Below are positions 1-6,955 of a stretch of 64,000 nt of DNA, piece after piece. Made by a program: the position numbers and the translations under genes. The notes beneath the pieces are model-generated. The model saw nothing but the letters and a program-made list of their open reading frames with translations. It made no database searches and was not told the DNA's origin. Numbering within the stretch: position 1 is the first letter of the stretch; every line of letters begins with the position of its first letter. The DNA is from Terriglobia bacterium (GTDB lineage Bacteria > Acidobacteriota > Terriglobia > Terriglobales > Acidobacteriaceae): the NCBI GenBank assembly GCA_020072645.1, contig JAIQGK010000001.1, positions 124,001-188,000 on the forward strand. The letters are read 5' to 3'.

Positions 1-37
1 ATCGCCGTAATCGCGCGTAATCGCCGTAATCGGAAAG
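1..37. repeat. Dispersed ATCGCC-type intergenic repeat, copy 1
   Basis: This is a run of ATCGCCGTAATCGC units ending in ATCGGAA. Similar units occur at 1171..1200, 3176..3205, 15372..15408 and 18162..18199, and an inverted copy lies at about 1410..1466. All are intergenic. Confidence 0.7.
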
Positions 38-112
38 CACGTAGCGAGCCCGGCTAGCGCGGCGAGCTGCTTGCAGCAGGAGCAGAGGAATGACGGCATA
101 CAGGAGAGTCTT

Positions 113-135
113 GAGCGGTTTGGAGCGGAGCGACA
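113..135. repeat. 23-bp repeat just upstream of aroF
   Basis: The 23 bases, built around TTTGGAGCGGAGCGACA, recur exactly at 30592..30614. A looser similarity extends about 40 bp upstream in both copies. Both copies are intergenic. Confidence 0.7.
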
Positions 136-142
136 AAAATCA

Positions 143-1162
143 ATGATCGTAGCAATGCAGGAAAAAGCCAGCGAAGAACAGATCCAGCACGTGATCGAGC
201 GCCTGATCGACATGGGTTTTGAAGTCCACCGCTCCACCGGAGAACGGCAGACGGTGCTGGGCGCGGTAGGCGCGCGCCATGAGTTCGATATTCGCGACAT
301 CGAGGTGCTGCCCGGTGTGGGCGAAGCGCACCGCATCAGCTCGCCTTATAAGCTGGTGGCCCGCAGTTTTCGTCCTGAAGGAACAGTGGTCAAGTTCAAG
401 CGCGGCGTGAGCATTGGCGGCGACGAAGTGGTGTTGATGGCCGGGCCATGCTCGATTGAATCGCGCGACCAGATTTTTGCTGTCGCTGAATCGGTGGCGC
501 GTTCCGGGGCCAAGTTCCTGCGCGGCGGCGCGTTCAAACCTCGCAGCTCGCCTTATAGCTTTCAAGGCATGGGTGAAGACGGGCTGAAGCTGATGCGCGA
601 AGCGGCAGACCAATTTGGCATGCTGGTGGTTAGCGAGGTCATGGAAATCTCGCAGATTCCAGTAATGCTGCCTTATGTTGACCTGCTGCAGGTGGGCGCG
701 CGCAACATGCAGAATTTCAACCTGTTGCGCGAACTGGGCAAGGTCCGCAAGCCGGTGCTATTGAAGCGCGGCATCGCCGCAACCATTGAAGAGCTTCTGC
801 TTTCCGCTGAATACCTGATGGCCGGCGGCAACTATGACGTCATCGTATGTGAACGCGGCATCCGGACTTTTGAGACTTACACCCGCAACACCATGGATAT
901 TTCCGCCATACCCATCGTCAAGAAGCTTTCTCATCTTCCTATCCTTGCCGATCCATCGCACGGGACTGGCCGCCGGGAAAAGGTTTCTCCTATGGGCCGC
1001 GCCGCGATCGCGGCCGGCGCTGATGGCCTGCTGATTGAAGTCCACAACTGTCCTGATAAAGCTCTTTCCGACGGCGCTCAGTCGCTGTATCCCGAGCAGT
1101 TCGCCCAACTCGTGGGACAGTTGCGAGTTATTGCGCCTGCGGTGGGAAGAAAGATGGCGTAG
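143..1162 (+). CDS. aroF: 3-deoxy-7-phosphoheptulonate (DAHP) synthase, type I beta
   Basis: This enzyme condenses phosphoenolpyruvate with erythrose 4-phosphate, the first step of the shikimate pathway. The protein is 339 aa. Residues 1 to about 70 form a ferredoxin-like or ACT-like N-terminal regulatory domain, followed by the aldolase barrel with GPCSIES, KPRSSPYSFQGMGEDGL and DPSHGTGRR motifs. I chose the ATG at 143 because upstream residues come from a dispersed repeat and the family normally begins MIVAMQ-like. The tyrosine-branch gene tyrA lies 2 kb downstream on the same strand. The N-terminal domain suggests feedback control by an aromatic product, which is inferred from the family. 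Confidence 0.95.
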   Translation: MIVAMQEKASEEQIQHVIERLIDMGFEVHRSTGERQTVLGAVGARHEFDIRDIEVLPGVGEAHRISSPYKLVARSFRPEGTVVKFKRGVSIGGDEVVLMAGPCSIESRDQIFAVAESVARSGAKFLRGGAFKPRSSPYSFQGMGEDGLKLMREAADQFGMLVVSEVMEISQIPVMLPYVDLLQVGARNMQNFNLLRELGKVRKPVLLKRGIAATIEELLLSAEYLMAGGNYDVIVCERGIRTFETYTRNTMDISAIPIVKKLSHLPILADPSHGTGRREKVSPMGRAAIAAGADGLLIEVHNCPDKALSDGAQSLYPEQFAQLVGQLRVIAPAVGRKMA

Positions 1163-1170
1163 TTGACCCG

Positions 1171-1466
1171 GATCGCCGAGATCGCCGTGATCGGAAAAGC
1201 AAAAAAAAACAACACCTTTGAAACACGGAGGAAAGGAGGAACCGGAGGGGAATCTTTCTGAAATCCCGAGCGGAGCAAGGGATTGCTATCCCACGATATG
1301 TTCAGTTTATTTTCGCGAAATGTATACATTTCATTATGAATAGGGGTTCATCGCTACGCTTGGGATACAACCCAATTTCCTCCGTTTTCTCCTGTCCTCC
1401 GTATTTCAAAGATGTTGCTTCCGATTCCGGCGATGAATCGCGATGACGGCGATCGGTCGATCAGAT
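1171..1466. repeat. MITE-like element with ~80-bp imperfect terminal inverted repeats
   Basis: The left arm (about 1171..1250) carries ATCGCC units, then CCTTTGAAACACGGAGGA and GGAGG runs. The right arm (about 1378..1466) is the reverse complement of the same composite. The central ~130 bp is unrelated and has no convincing gene. A direct solo copy of the same composite lies at 15372..15485. The whole 1163..1562 gap has no other feature except the start region of the TIR gene. Confidence 0.6.
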
Positions 1467-1562
1467 GAATTCTCCAAAGTTAATTTATGACAGTCCAGGC
1501 TGTTCCCGTTTTCTCCGATTCGCGCTACGCCAACCAATCGACGAGTTTCAAATTGAATTAGA

Positions 1563-2780
1563 ATGTCGGCCAAATTTCATTTTTCTCAAGAAAGAGTTCA
1601 AACTGTGGCCGATGAACAGCTAATTAAGCGTTTGAAAAAAGATGTTCAAAATTGGAATCAGTGGCGTAAGGCGAACTTTGGTGAAAGCATTGACCTTACG
1701 GGAGCGGATTTGACGGATGCGATTCTCATTGGAGCAGACCTTAGTAATGCCGAACTCACTGGAGCTCGATTCGAGAATGCCGACTTGAATGATGCCGATC
1801 TAAGTGACGCAATCCTTACTGAAACGCACTTTGATGGAGCGAACTTGAGTGGGGCGAACCTGAGCAGGGCGTTTCTTCAAAGGGCGAATCTCTATCAGAC
1901 AAACCTCACTGGATCTGACCTCCGCGAGGCACGGCTCGTATCGGCGAGTCTTGTTGCAGCGAATCTAAGCCGTGCGGTACTCAATAATGCTGACCTTAGC
2001 TGGACGGACCTTAGTGAAGCTATCCTGAATAAGGCAAGCTTCTATGAAACAGATATTTGGGGAGTAAATTTTTCGCGTGCCGACCTCAGCGGAGCGGATC
2101 TTAGTGCAGCAAACGTCGGACATACGATCTTTGGAGATGTAGATCTCAGCTCGGTCAAAGGCTTAAACGAAATGGTCCATGAAGGGCCCTCCTATATCAG
2201 CATCGATACTGTGTATAAGTCTCAAGGCAACATTCCCTTCGAATTCCTGCGTGGTGCCGGCGTTCCAGACAACTTCATCGAGTACATGCATTCACTCACC
2301 GGGACCGCATTCAAGTACTACTCCTGTTTCATCAGCTACTCCACAAAAAACCAGGAATTTGCGGAGCGGCTACATGCCGATTTGCAGAATAAGGGCGTGC
2401 GTTGCTGGTTTGCCGCACATGATGCCAAAGCAGGCTTAAAACTCGATCGGCAGATTGATCAGGCTATCCGACTGCACGAAAAAGTGTTGCTGATTCTTTC
2501 TCCTGACAGCATTAAGAGTGATTGGGTCAAGCGAGAGATCAAGAAGGCGGCGAAACGTCAGGCGCAGGAAAAGAAAGACGTGTTGTTCCCGGTTTCGCTG
2601 GTACCGTTCAAACAATTACAGCAGTGGGAGTACTGGGAGGGCGATCTGTCGAAAGACCTCGCTGCCGAGATCCGCGAGTATCTCATCCCTGATTTCAGTA
2701 ATTGGAAGAATCATGATGCGTACAAGAAGGCGTTTGCCAAGCTGCTAATAGATTTGCAATCCGGGAAGACCAAAGCATAG
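1563..2780 (+). CDS. Pentapeptide-repeat/TIR domain protein
   Basis: The protein is 405 aa. Residues about 40-200 are tandem A(D/N)LSGADL-type pentapeptide repeats, which fold as a right-handed beta-helix. Residues about 252-380 are a TIR domain with FISYS at 256-260, CWFAAHDAKAG near 281-291 and SDWVKREI, where E325 is at the position of the catalytic glutamate of NAD-cleaving TIRs. Codon use is visibly more AT-rich than in aroF and tyrA, and the gene sits between them beside a MITE-like repeat, so I infer horizontal acquisition. A defence or signalling NADase role is plausible but unproven. No partner defence gene is adjacent. Confidence 0.85.
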   Translation: MSAKFHFSQERVQTVADEQLIKRLKKDVQNWNQWRKANFGESIDLTGADLTDAILIGADLSNAELTGARFENADLNDADLSDAILTETHFDGANLSGANLSRAFLQRANLYQTNLTGSDLREARLVSASLVAANLSRAVLNNADLSWTDLSEAILNKASFYETDIWGVNFSRADLSGADLSAANVGHTIFGDVDLSSVKGLNEMVHEGPSYISIDTVYKSQGNIPFEFLRGAGVPDNFIEYMHSLTGTAFKYYSCFISYSTKNQEFAERLHADLQNKGVRCWFAAHDAKAGLKLDRQIDQAIRLHEKVLLILSPDSIKSDWVKREIKKAAKRQAQEKKDVLFPVSLVPFKQLQQWEYWEGDLSKDLAAEIREYLIPDFSNWKNHDAYKKAFAKLLIDLQSGKTKA

Positions 2781-3330
2781 GCAACCCTGAAGAGCAGCGG
2801 AGCCGATTTCTGGTTCTCGCGAGAACGCACAAGATAAGCTCGTGGCATAGGTTCGATCCTAGGGGATGGCACGCGTGGGGGCTGAGCAGCATGCTGAACC
2901 CTGTACAGTCAGGGGCAGATCTGGGCCTTCAGCGTGCAAATATAAGAGAATTTTCATTGACTTTTCTGTCAAGCAGTTGTAAAATAAACCTTTTATTTTC
3001 ATAGTCTTATGTCTGTTATGAGCGGTATGGTTTTCATGCCTGTGCCCCGCCGCAGGGATCGGGGGGAGATGCCGGGGTTGAAAGAAGTATCCCCGGGGTT
3101 GAATCGTGTAAGTGCTTTGGAATCCTAGTTGAGGTATAGGGGGGAGGGGGGTGCGCGAAGCGCACCTTGGATCCGGTGATCGGGGAATCGAGTGATCGGA
3201 AAACCAAAAACCTCCTGCTGAGCAACACGATCACACGGATCTGATCCGCAAGATCGGGTCATCAAGGTGACCGGGAGATCGGATCGAGCAAGGTTCGAAT
3301 TTTCAATCTGGTATAGCGTTCGAAGCAAGT
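2781..3330. other. Repeat-rich intergenic region
   Basis: There is no convincing gene in these 550 bp. An AT-rich patch lies at 2935-3010. Two G6 runs lie near 3139-3150, a GGTGCGCGAAGCGCACC hairpin at 3150..3166 and an ATCG-type repeat at 3176..3205. The last ~35 bp presumably hold the tyrA promoter, with a TATAGC-like -10 about 18 bp before the ATG. Confidence 0.6.
3150..3166. repeat. REP-like hairpin GGTGCGCGAAGCGCACC
   Basis: This is a perfect palindrome with a one-base centre, followed by an ATCG-type repeat. A similar GGCGCGGAGCGCGCC hairpin followed by the same repeat family occurs at 18147..18161. Confidence 0.6.
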
Positions 3331-4734
3331 ATGGCGTTTAAGCAGATCACCATTATCGGCACCGGACTGATCGGCGGCTCTTTCGCGCTGGCCTTAAAGG
3401 CGGCGGGGTTTGGCGGCAAGATTGTTGGTTGCGATCGCCGCGCCGTTGTGGACCGCGCCCGCAGCATGCGCGCCATAGACACAGGCACTGAAGATCCAGT
3501 GGAAGCCGTGGCCGGAAGCGACCTGATCGTCCTGGCTACGCCCGTGGGCGGAATTATCGACCTGATTGAGCGCATTGGTCCCGTTGCGCCGCCGGACGCG
3601 TTAATCACGGATGTCGGCAGCACAAAAAAAGAGATCCTTGATCGCGCGCGTGCCGTGTTTGGAGACAAAGCGGCGCAGCATTTTATCGGCGGCCATCCTA
3701 TGGCGGGCAAGGAACACAGCAGCCTGGAAAATGCCGAGGCAAAGTTATTTCTCAATGCCGTATGGCTGCTGGTCCCGCAGGCAGGCCAATCCACGGACCG
3801 CGGCAAGATCAAGGATTATTGCGAACTGCTGGAGCGAATTGGCGTTCGCATTTTGAAAATGGATGCGGAGCGCCACGATCTGATGTGCGCGTGGACCAGC
3901 CACCTTCCGCAGATGATTGCCACCGCGCTGGCGGCGACTTTGGTCGAGGAACTGGGCGACAACCCTGATGTGCATGCCGTTGGGGGACGCGCGTTGCGAG
4001 AGATGACGCGCATCGCTTCCAGCCCTTATTCCATGTGGCGGGACATTGCGCACACCAATACGGCCAACATTGAAAACGTTCTGAGCAAGCTGGAGCAACG
4101 GCTGGTGCACATTCGTGAAAACCTGCGCACGCCGGCATTGCGGGAGGAATTTGATCATGCCAACCGCTTTGAGCTGGGCACAAGAGACGTTGCTGCCACG
4201 GTGCTGGTGCTGCCGGGATGGCAGAATTCCGGCCCGCGGCACTGGCAGACGTTGTGGGAACAACAGAATCCCATTTTTCTGCGGGTGCAGCAACGGGACT
4301 GGGAGTATCCTCACCGCGACTGGTGGCTGGAACGGATTACCGCCGAAGTGAAGCAGTCGCCTGCGCCGATTGTTTTTGCGGCACATAGCCTGGGCTGTAT
4401 CGCGCTGGCGCACTGGTGCAAAGCCGCGCCGTCAGAGGTCCACAAGATCAAAGGCGCATTGCTGGTGGCGCCGGCTGACGTTGATGGCAAAGACGCTCCC
4501 AAGCAGCTCAAGGATTTTGCGCCCGTCCCGCGTGACCTGCTTCCATTTCCTTCAATCGTTGTGGCCAGCAGCAGCGATCCCTACCTGACGATTGCCCGTG
4601 CCCGGGAATTTGCGCGTTCCTGGGGCAGCCGGTTTGTCGATATCGGCGCCGCCGGGCACATCAATGGAGAGTCCGGCCTGGGTGACTGGCCGGAAGGGAA
4701 ACGGCTGTTAAGGCATTTGATTGAGGGAGAGTGA
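3331..4734 (+). CDS. tyrA: Prephenate dehydrogenase fused to an RBBP9/YdeN-type serine hydrolase
   Basis: The protein is 467 aa in two parts. Residues 1-285 are TyrA: a GTGLIGGS Rossmann loop at 10-17, GGHPMAGKEHS with H122, and SHLPQ with H191. This part oxidatively decarboxylates prephenate to 4-hydroxyphenylpyruvate in tyrosine synthesis. Residues about 289-467 are a small alpha/beta hydrolase beginning VLVLPGWQNSGPRHWQ, with nucleophile S353 in AHSLG, D416 and H443, as in RBBP9/YdeN proteins. The junction shows no linker, and the hydrolase begins where free-standing members start. Either a true fusion or a lost stop codon could explain it. The role of the hydrolase is unknown. Confidence 0.9.
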   Translation: MAFKQITIIGTGLIGGSFALALKAAGFGGKIVGCDRRAVVDRARSMRAIDTGTEDPVEAVAGSDLIVLATPVGGIIDLIERIGPVAPPDALITDVGSTKKEILDRARAVFGDKAAQHFIGGHPMAGKEHSSLENAEAKLFLNAVWLLVPQAGQSTDRGKIKDYCELLERIGVRILKMDAERHDLMCAWTSHLPQMIATALAATLVEELGDNPDVHAVGGRALREMTRIASSPYSMWRDIAHTNTANIENVLSKLEQRLVHIRENLRTPALREEFDHANRFELGTRDVAATVLVLPGWQNSGPRHWQTLWEQQNPIFLRVQQRDWEYPHRDWWLERITAEVKQSPAPIVFAAHSLGCIALAHWCKAAPSEVHKIKGALLVAPADVDGKDAPKQLKDFAPVPRDLLPFPSIVVASSSDPYLTIARAREFARSWGSRFVDIGAAGHINGESGLGDWPEGKRLLRHLIEGE

Positions 4735-5009
4735 GCCGAGGCGAAAAGATTGCCATTTTGAAGGCATATGTTTACGTGTGGGCAGGATTGGCGATCCTTA
4801 CTGTCTGGTTGGATCGCTGGACTGTTTCGCTCGGTTTTGGATTCATTTCCTGTGTTATCGGTGCAATGGCAGCGACCGCTCAAGTCGATCCTGAAGATCC
4901 AAAGCGAAAAGAATGGTAGCATGCTGCCATTGCGCTGATGGTGTTTGGTTGCGTGTTCAGTCTGATAGTGTTTATCGGCAAATTCATGCTCCCGTACTTT
5001 GTCCGCTGA
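4731..5009 (+). pseudogene. Small membrane protein interrupted by an in-frame TAG
   Basis: A GTG start overlaps the tyrA stop (GTGA). It encodes 62 aa with two hydrophobic segments (about residues 12-28 and 32-48) and ends at TAG 4917-4919. The same frame continues for 29 sense codons with a further hydrophobic helix (LMVFGCVFSLIVFIG) to TGA at 5007-5009. An intact form would have three membrane helices and about 92 aa. I read it as a nonsense mutation in a small membrane protein. A functional 62-aa protein is the alternative. Confidence 0.45.
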
Positions 5010-5047
5010 TTGCACCCGTCGCCACAGCTAGTTAAAATCATCTGTTT

Positions 5048-5746
5048 ATGAATAAAGTCGTTACCAGCGCTGATGAGGCCGTCCGCGACGTAAAAGACGG
5101 TTCAATGATCATGGTGGGTGGTTTCGGGCTGTGCGGAATTCCTGCCGATCTTATCGATGCCCTTGTCCGCAAGGGCGTAAAGGACCTGACCACGGTTTCC
5201 AACAATGCCGGGGTGGACGAGTTTGGCCTGGGCAAACTTTTGCAGACGGGCCAGATCAAGAAGCATATTGGCTCCTACGTCGGCGAGAACAAGTTGTTTG
5301 AAAAACTTGTTCTTACCGGCAAACTGGTGCTGGAGTTGAATCCGCAGGGCACACTGGCGGAGCGCATACGTGCTGGCGGTGCGGGTATTCCAGCGTTTTT
5401 TACTCCCACCGGTGCTGGCACCGTGGTTTCAGAAGGCAAAGAGATAAGAGAATTCGACGGTCGTCCGTATGTGATGGAACGCGGGTTGAAGGCCGACTTC
5501 GCGCTTATCAAGGCATGGAAAGCCGACCGTTGGGGCAATTTGATCTTTCGCAAAACCGCGCGAAACTTCAATCCTGTTATGGCCACGGCGGCGCGGGTCA
5601 CAATTGTCGAGGTGGAAGAAATCGTGGAGCCTGGGCAGCTTGATCCAGATGGCGTTCACCTGGCCAGCGTTTATGTGAAGCGGATCGTGTTGAGCACCGG
5701 ACAGGAAAAGCGCATTGAAAAGCGCACCGTAAGAAAGCGGGCGTGA
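5048..5746 (+). CDS. scoA: 3-oxoacid CoA-transferase subunit A
   Basis: This is the alpha subunit (232 aa) of the heterodimeric CoA-transferase that moves CoA from succinyl-CoA to a 3-oxoacid such as acetoacetate. The [16 protein letters not shown] block near the N terminus, [13 protein letters not shown] and YVGENKLFE are typical of the family. The beta subunit follows after a 103-bp gap holding a long palindrome. Both belong to ketone-body or short-chain acid catabolism in the cytoplasm. A TTAAAA-like -10 lies just upstream of the ATG. Confidence 0.93.
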   Translation: MNKVVTSADEAVRDVKDGSMIMVGGFGLCGIPADLIDALVRKGVKDLTTVSNNAGVDEFGLGKLLQTGQIKKHIGSYVGENKLFEKLVLTGKLVLELNPQGTLAERIRAGGAGIPAFFTPTGAGTVVSEGKEIREFDGRPYVMERGLKADFALIKAWKADRWGNLIFRKTARNFNPVMATAARVTIVEVEEIVEPGQLDPDGVHLASVYVKRIVLSTGQEKRIEKRTVRKRA

Positions 5747-5790
5747 AGCGTCAGGTAACGACTGCGCATTGCTCGAACGATACTGTTAAC

Positions 5791-5818
5791 GTAGAGACGT
5801 AGCATGCTACGTCTCTAC
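5791..5818. repeat. 28-bp perfect palindrome between scoA and scoB
   Basis: The two halves, GTAGAGACGTAGCA and its reverse complement, meet with no spacer. It could form a 14-bp hairpin in the mRNA and lower scoB expression relative to scoA, or be a mobile palindromic repeat. Confidence 0.8.
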
Positions 5819-5849
5819 ACAGAGCCCATCGCGATTGCAGGGGACCATT

Positions 5850-6545
5850 ATGGCGACAACACCAGTCAATAAAGTGGACAAGCAAAAAGACGTGGAGAAG
5901 CGCGAGCGGATCGTGAAACGAATCGCGCGAGAGATGCAGGATGGCTTCTATGTGAACCTGGGGATTGGCATGCCAACGCTGGTGGCCAACTACATTGCTC
6001 CAGGCGTTGAAGTAATTCTGCAAAGCGAGAATGGCATGCTGGGGGTCGGGCCATTTCCTTTTGAAGGCGAAGAGAATCCTGACCTGATCAATGCCAGCAA
6101 AGAAACTGTGACGGAAGTACCGGGTACGGCGTATTTTTCCAGCGCCGACTCATTCGCCATGATCCGCGGCGGCCACATTGACCTGAGCGTGCTGGGCGCC
6201 ATGGAAGTGGACGAACAAGGGAACCTGGCGAACTGGATGATTCCGGGAAAAATGGTGAAGGGCATGGGCGGCGCCATGGACCTGGTGGCGGGCGCGCGGC
6301 GCGTGATCATCGCCATGGAGCATACGACGAAAGACGGCACGTCCAAAATCCTACCCAAGTGCACTCTTCCCTTAACGGGAATGAAAGTTGTGGACACCAT
6401 TGTGACCGAGATGTCTTATATCAATGTCACGCCCAAAGGCCTACTATTAGAGGAGGTGGCACCGGGGTTGACGGCGGAAGACGTGCAAAAAGCCACCGCG
6501 GCCCGATTGATCGTGAGCCCGAATTTGAAGACAATGGAGTTTTAA
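5850..6545 (+). CDS. scoB: 3-oxoacid CoA-transferase subunit B
   Basis: This is the beta subunit (231 aa), which carries the catalytic glutamate in the [10 protein letters not shown] motif (near residue 60). [12 protein letters not shown] near the N terminus and the [15 protein letters not shown] block are also typical. I chose the ATG at 5850 because AGGGGA lies 5-10 bp upstream. It acts with ScoA, encoded immediately before it. The SAD... GGHID region matches succinyl-CoA:3-ketoacid transferases more than glutaconate transferases. Confidence 0.93.
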   Translation: MATTPVNKVDKQKDVEKRERIVKRIAREMQDGFYVNLGIGMPTLVANYIAPGVEVILQSENGMLGVGPFPFEGEENPDLINASKETVTEVPGTAYFSSADSFAMIRGGHIDLSVLGAMEVDEQGNLANWMIPGKMVKGMGGAMDLVAGARRVIIAMEHTTKDGTSKILPKCTLPLTGMKVVDTIVTEMSYINVTPKGLLLEEVAPGLTAEDVQKATAARLIVSPNLKTMEF

Positions 6546-6605
6546 GAACCAACCAAAATCGGGTTTAGGCAATCGGAAAAAGGTAGTTACAACGGAGGCA
6601 AGCAA

Positions 6606-6824
6606 ATGCGTGCAGATCATGCTGAAGTTTCCTGGGATTCCGAAAAGTCAAAGTGGATGGTACGAATTTCCGTTGGCGAAGAGGTAATTCGCCGCTATTG
6701 CAGTCTCCCCCAGACCGCAAGTGAAACTGACCTTCGCGCGGCGGCGCAAACAACCTTGAAAGACGAAGGCTATGAGCTGGATGGCGCGGCCATCACAATC
6801 CAGAAACAGACACACGCAGCTTAA
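6606..6824 (+). CDS. Small conserved-looking protein of unknown function
   Basis: This 72-aa soluble protein is preceded by a good GGAGG site about 7 bp before the ATG. It has no signal peptide or membrane segment and is rich in charged residues. The pattern WDSEKSKWMVRISVGEEVIRRY, followed by a helix, suggests a small alpha/beta fold. No function can be assigned. It stands alone, 60 bp after scoB. Confidence 0.65.
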   Translation: MRADHAEVSWDSEKSKWMVRISVGEEVIRRYCSLPQTASETDLRAAAQTTLKDEGYELDGAAITIQKQTHAA

Positions 6825-6906
6825 GCTGTTCTCGGCAGTCGCCGGGTCACGGCGACGCGAATGAACAATACTGAGATCGGATATGCGCTCATCGGAGTGC
6901 CAGTCA

Positions 6907-6936
6907 TAAAAAACGGGCGGCCACAAGAGCCGCCCG
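6907..6936 (-). terminator. Rho-independent terminator of the CxxCH protein gene
   Basis: On the minus strand an 8-bp GC-rich stem (CGGGCGGC with GCCGCCCG, 7-base loop) is followed directly by six Ts. It lies 20 bp past the stop of the gene at 6956..8851. Confidence 0.85.
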
Positions 6937-6955
6937 AGTCCGCAATCCTCAATTC

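Noticed and set aside
2843-2872. tRNA T-arm-like string (GGTTCGATCC) after the TIR gene
   Set aside because: No acceptor, D or anticodon arm can be built around it. It may be a decayed tRNA end or chance.
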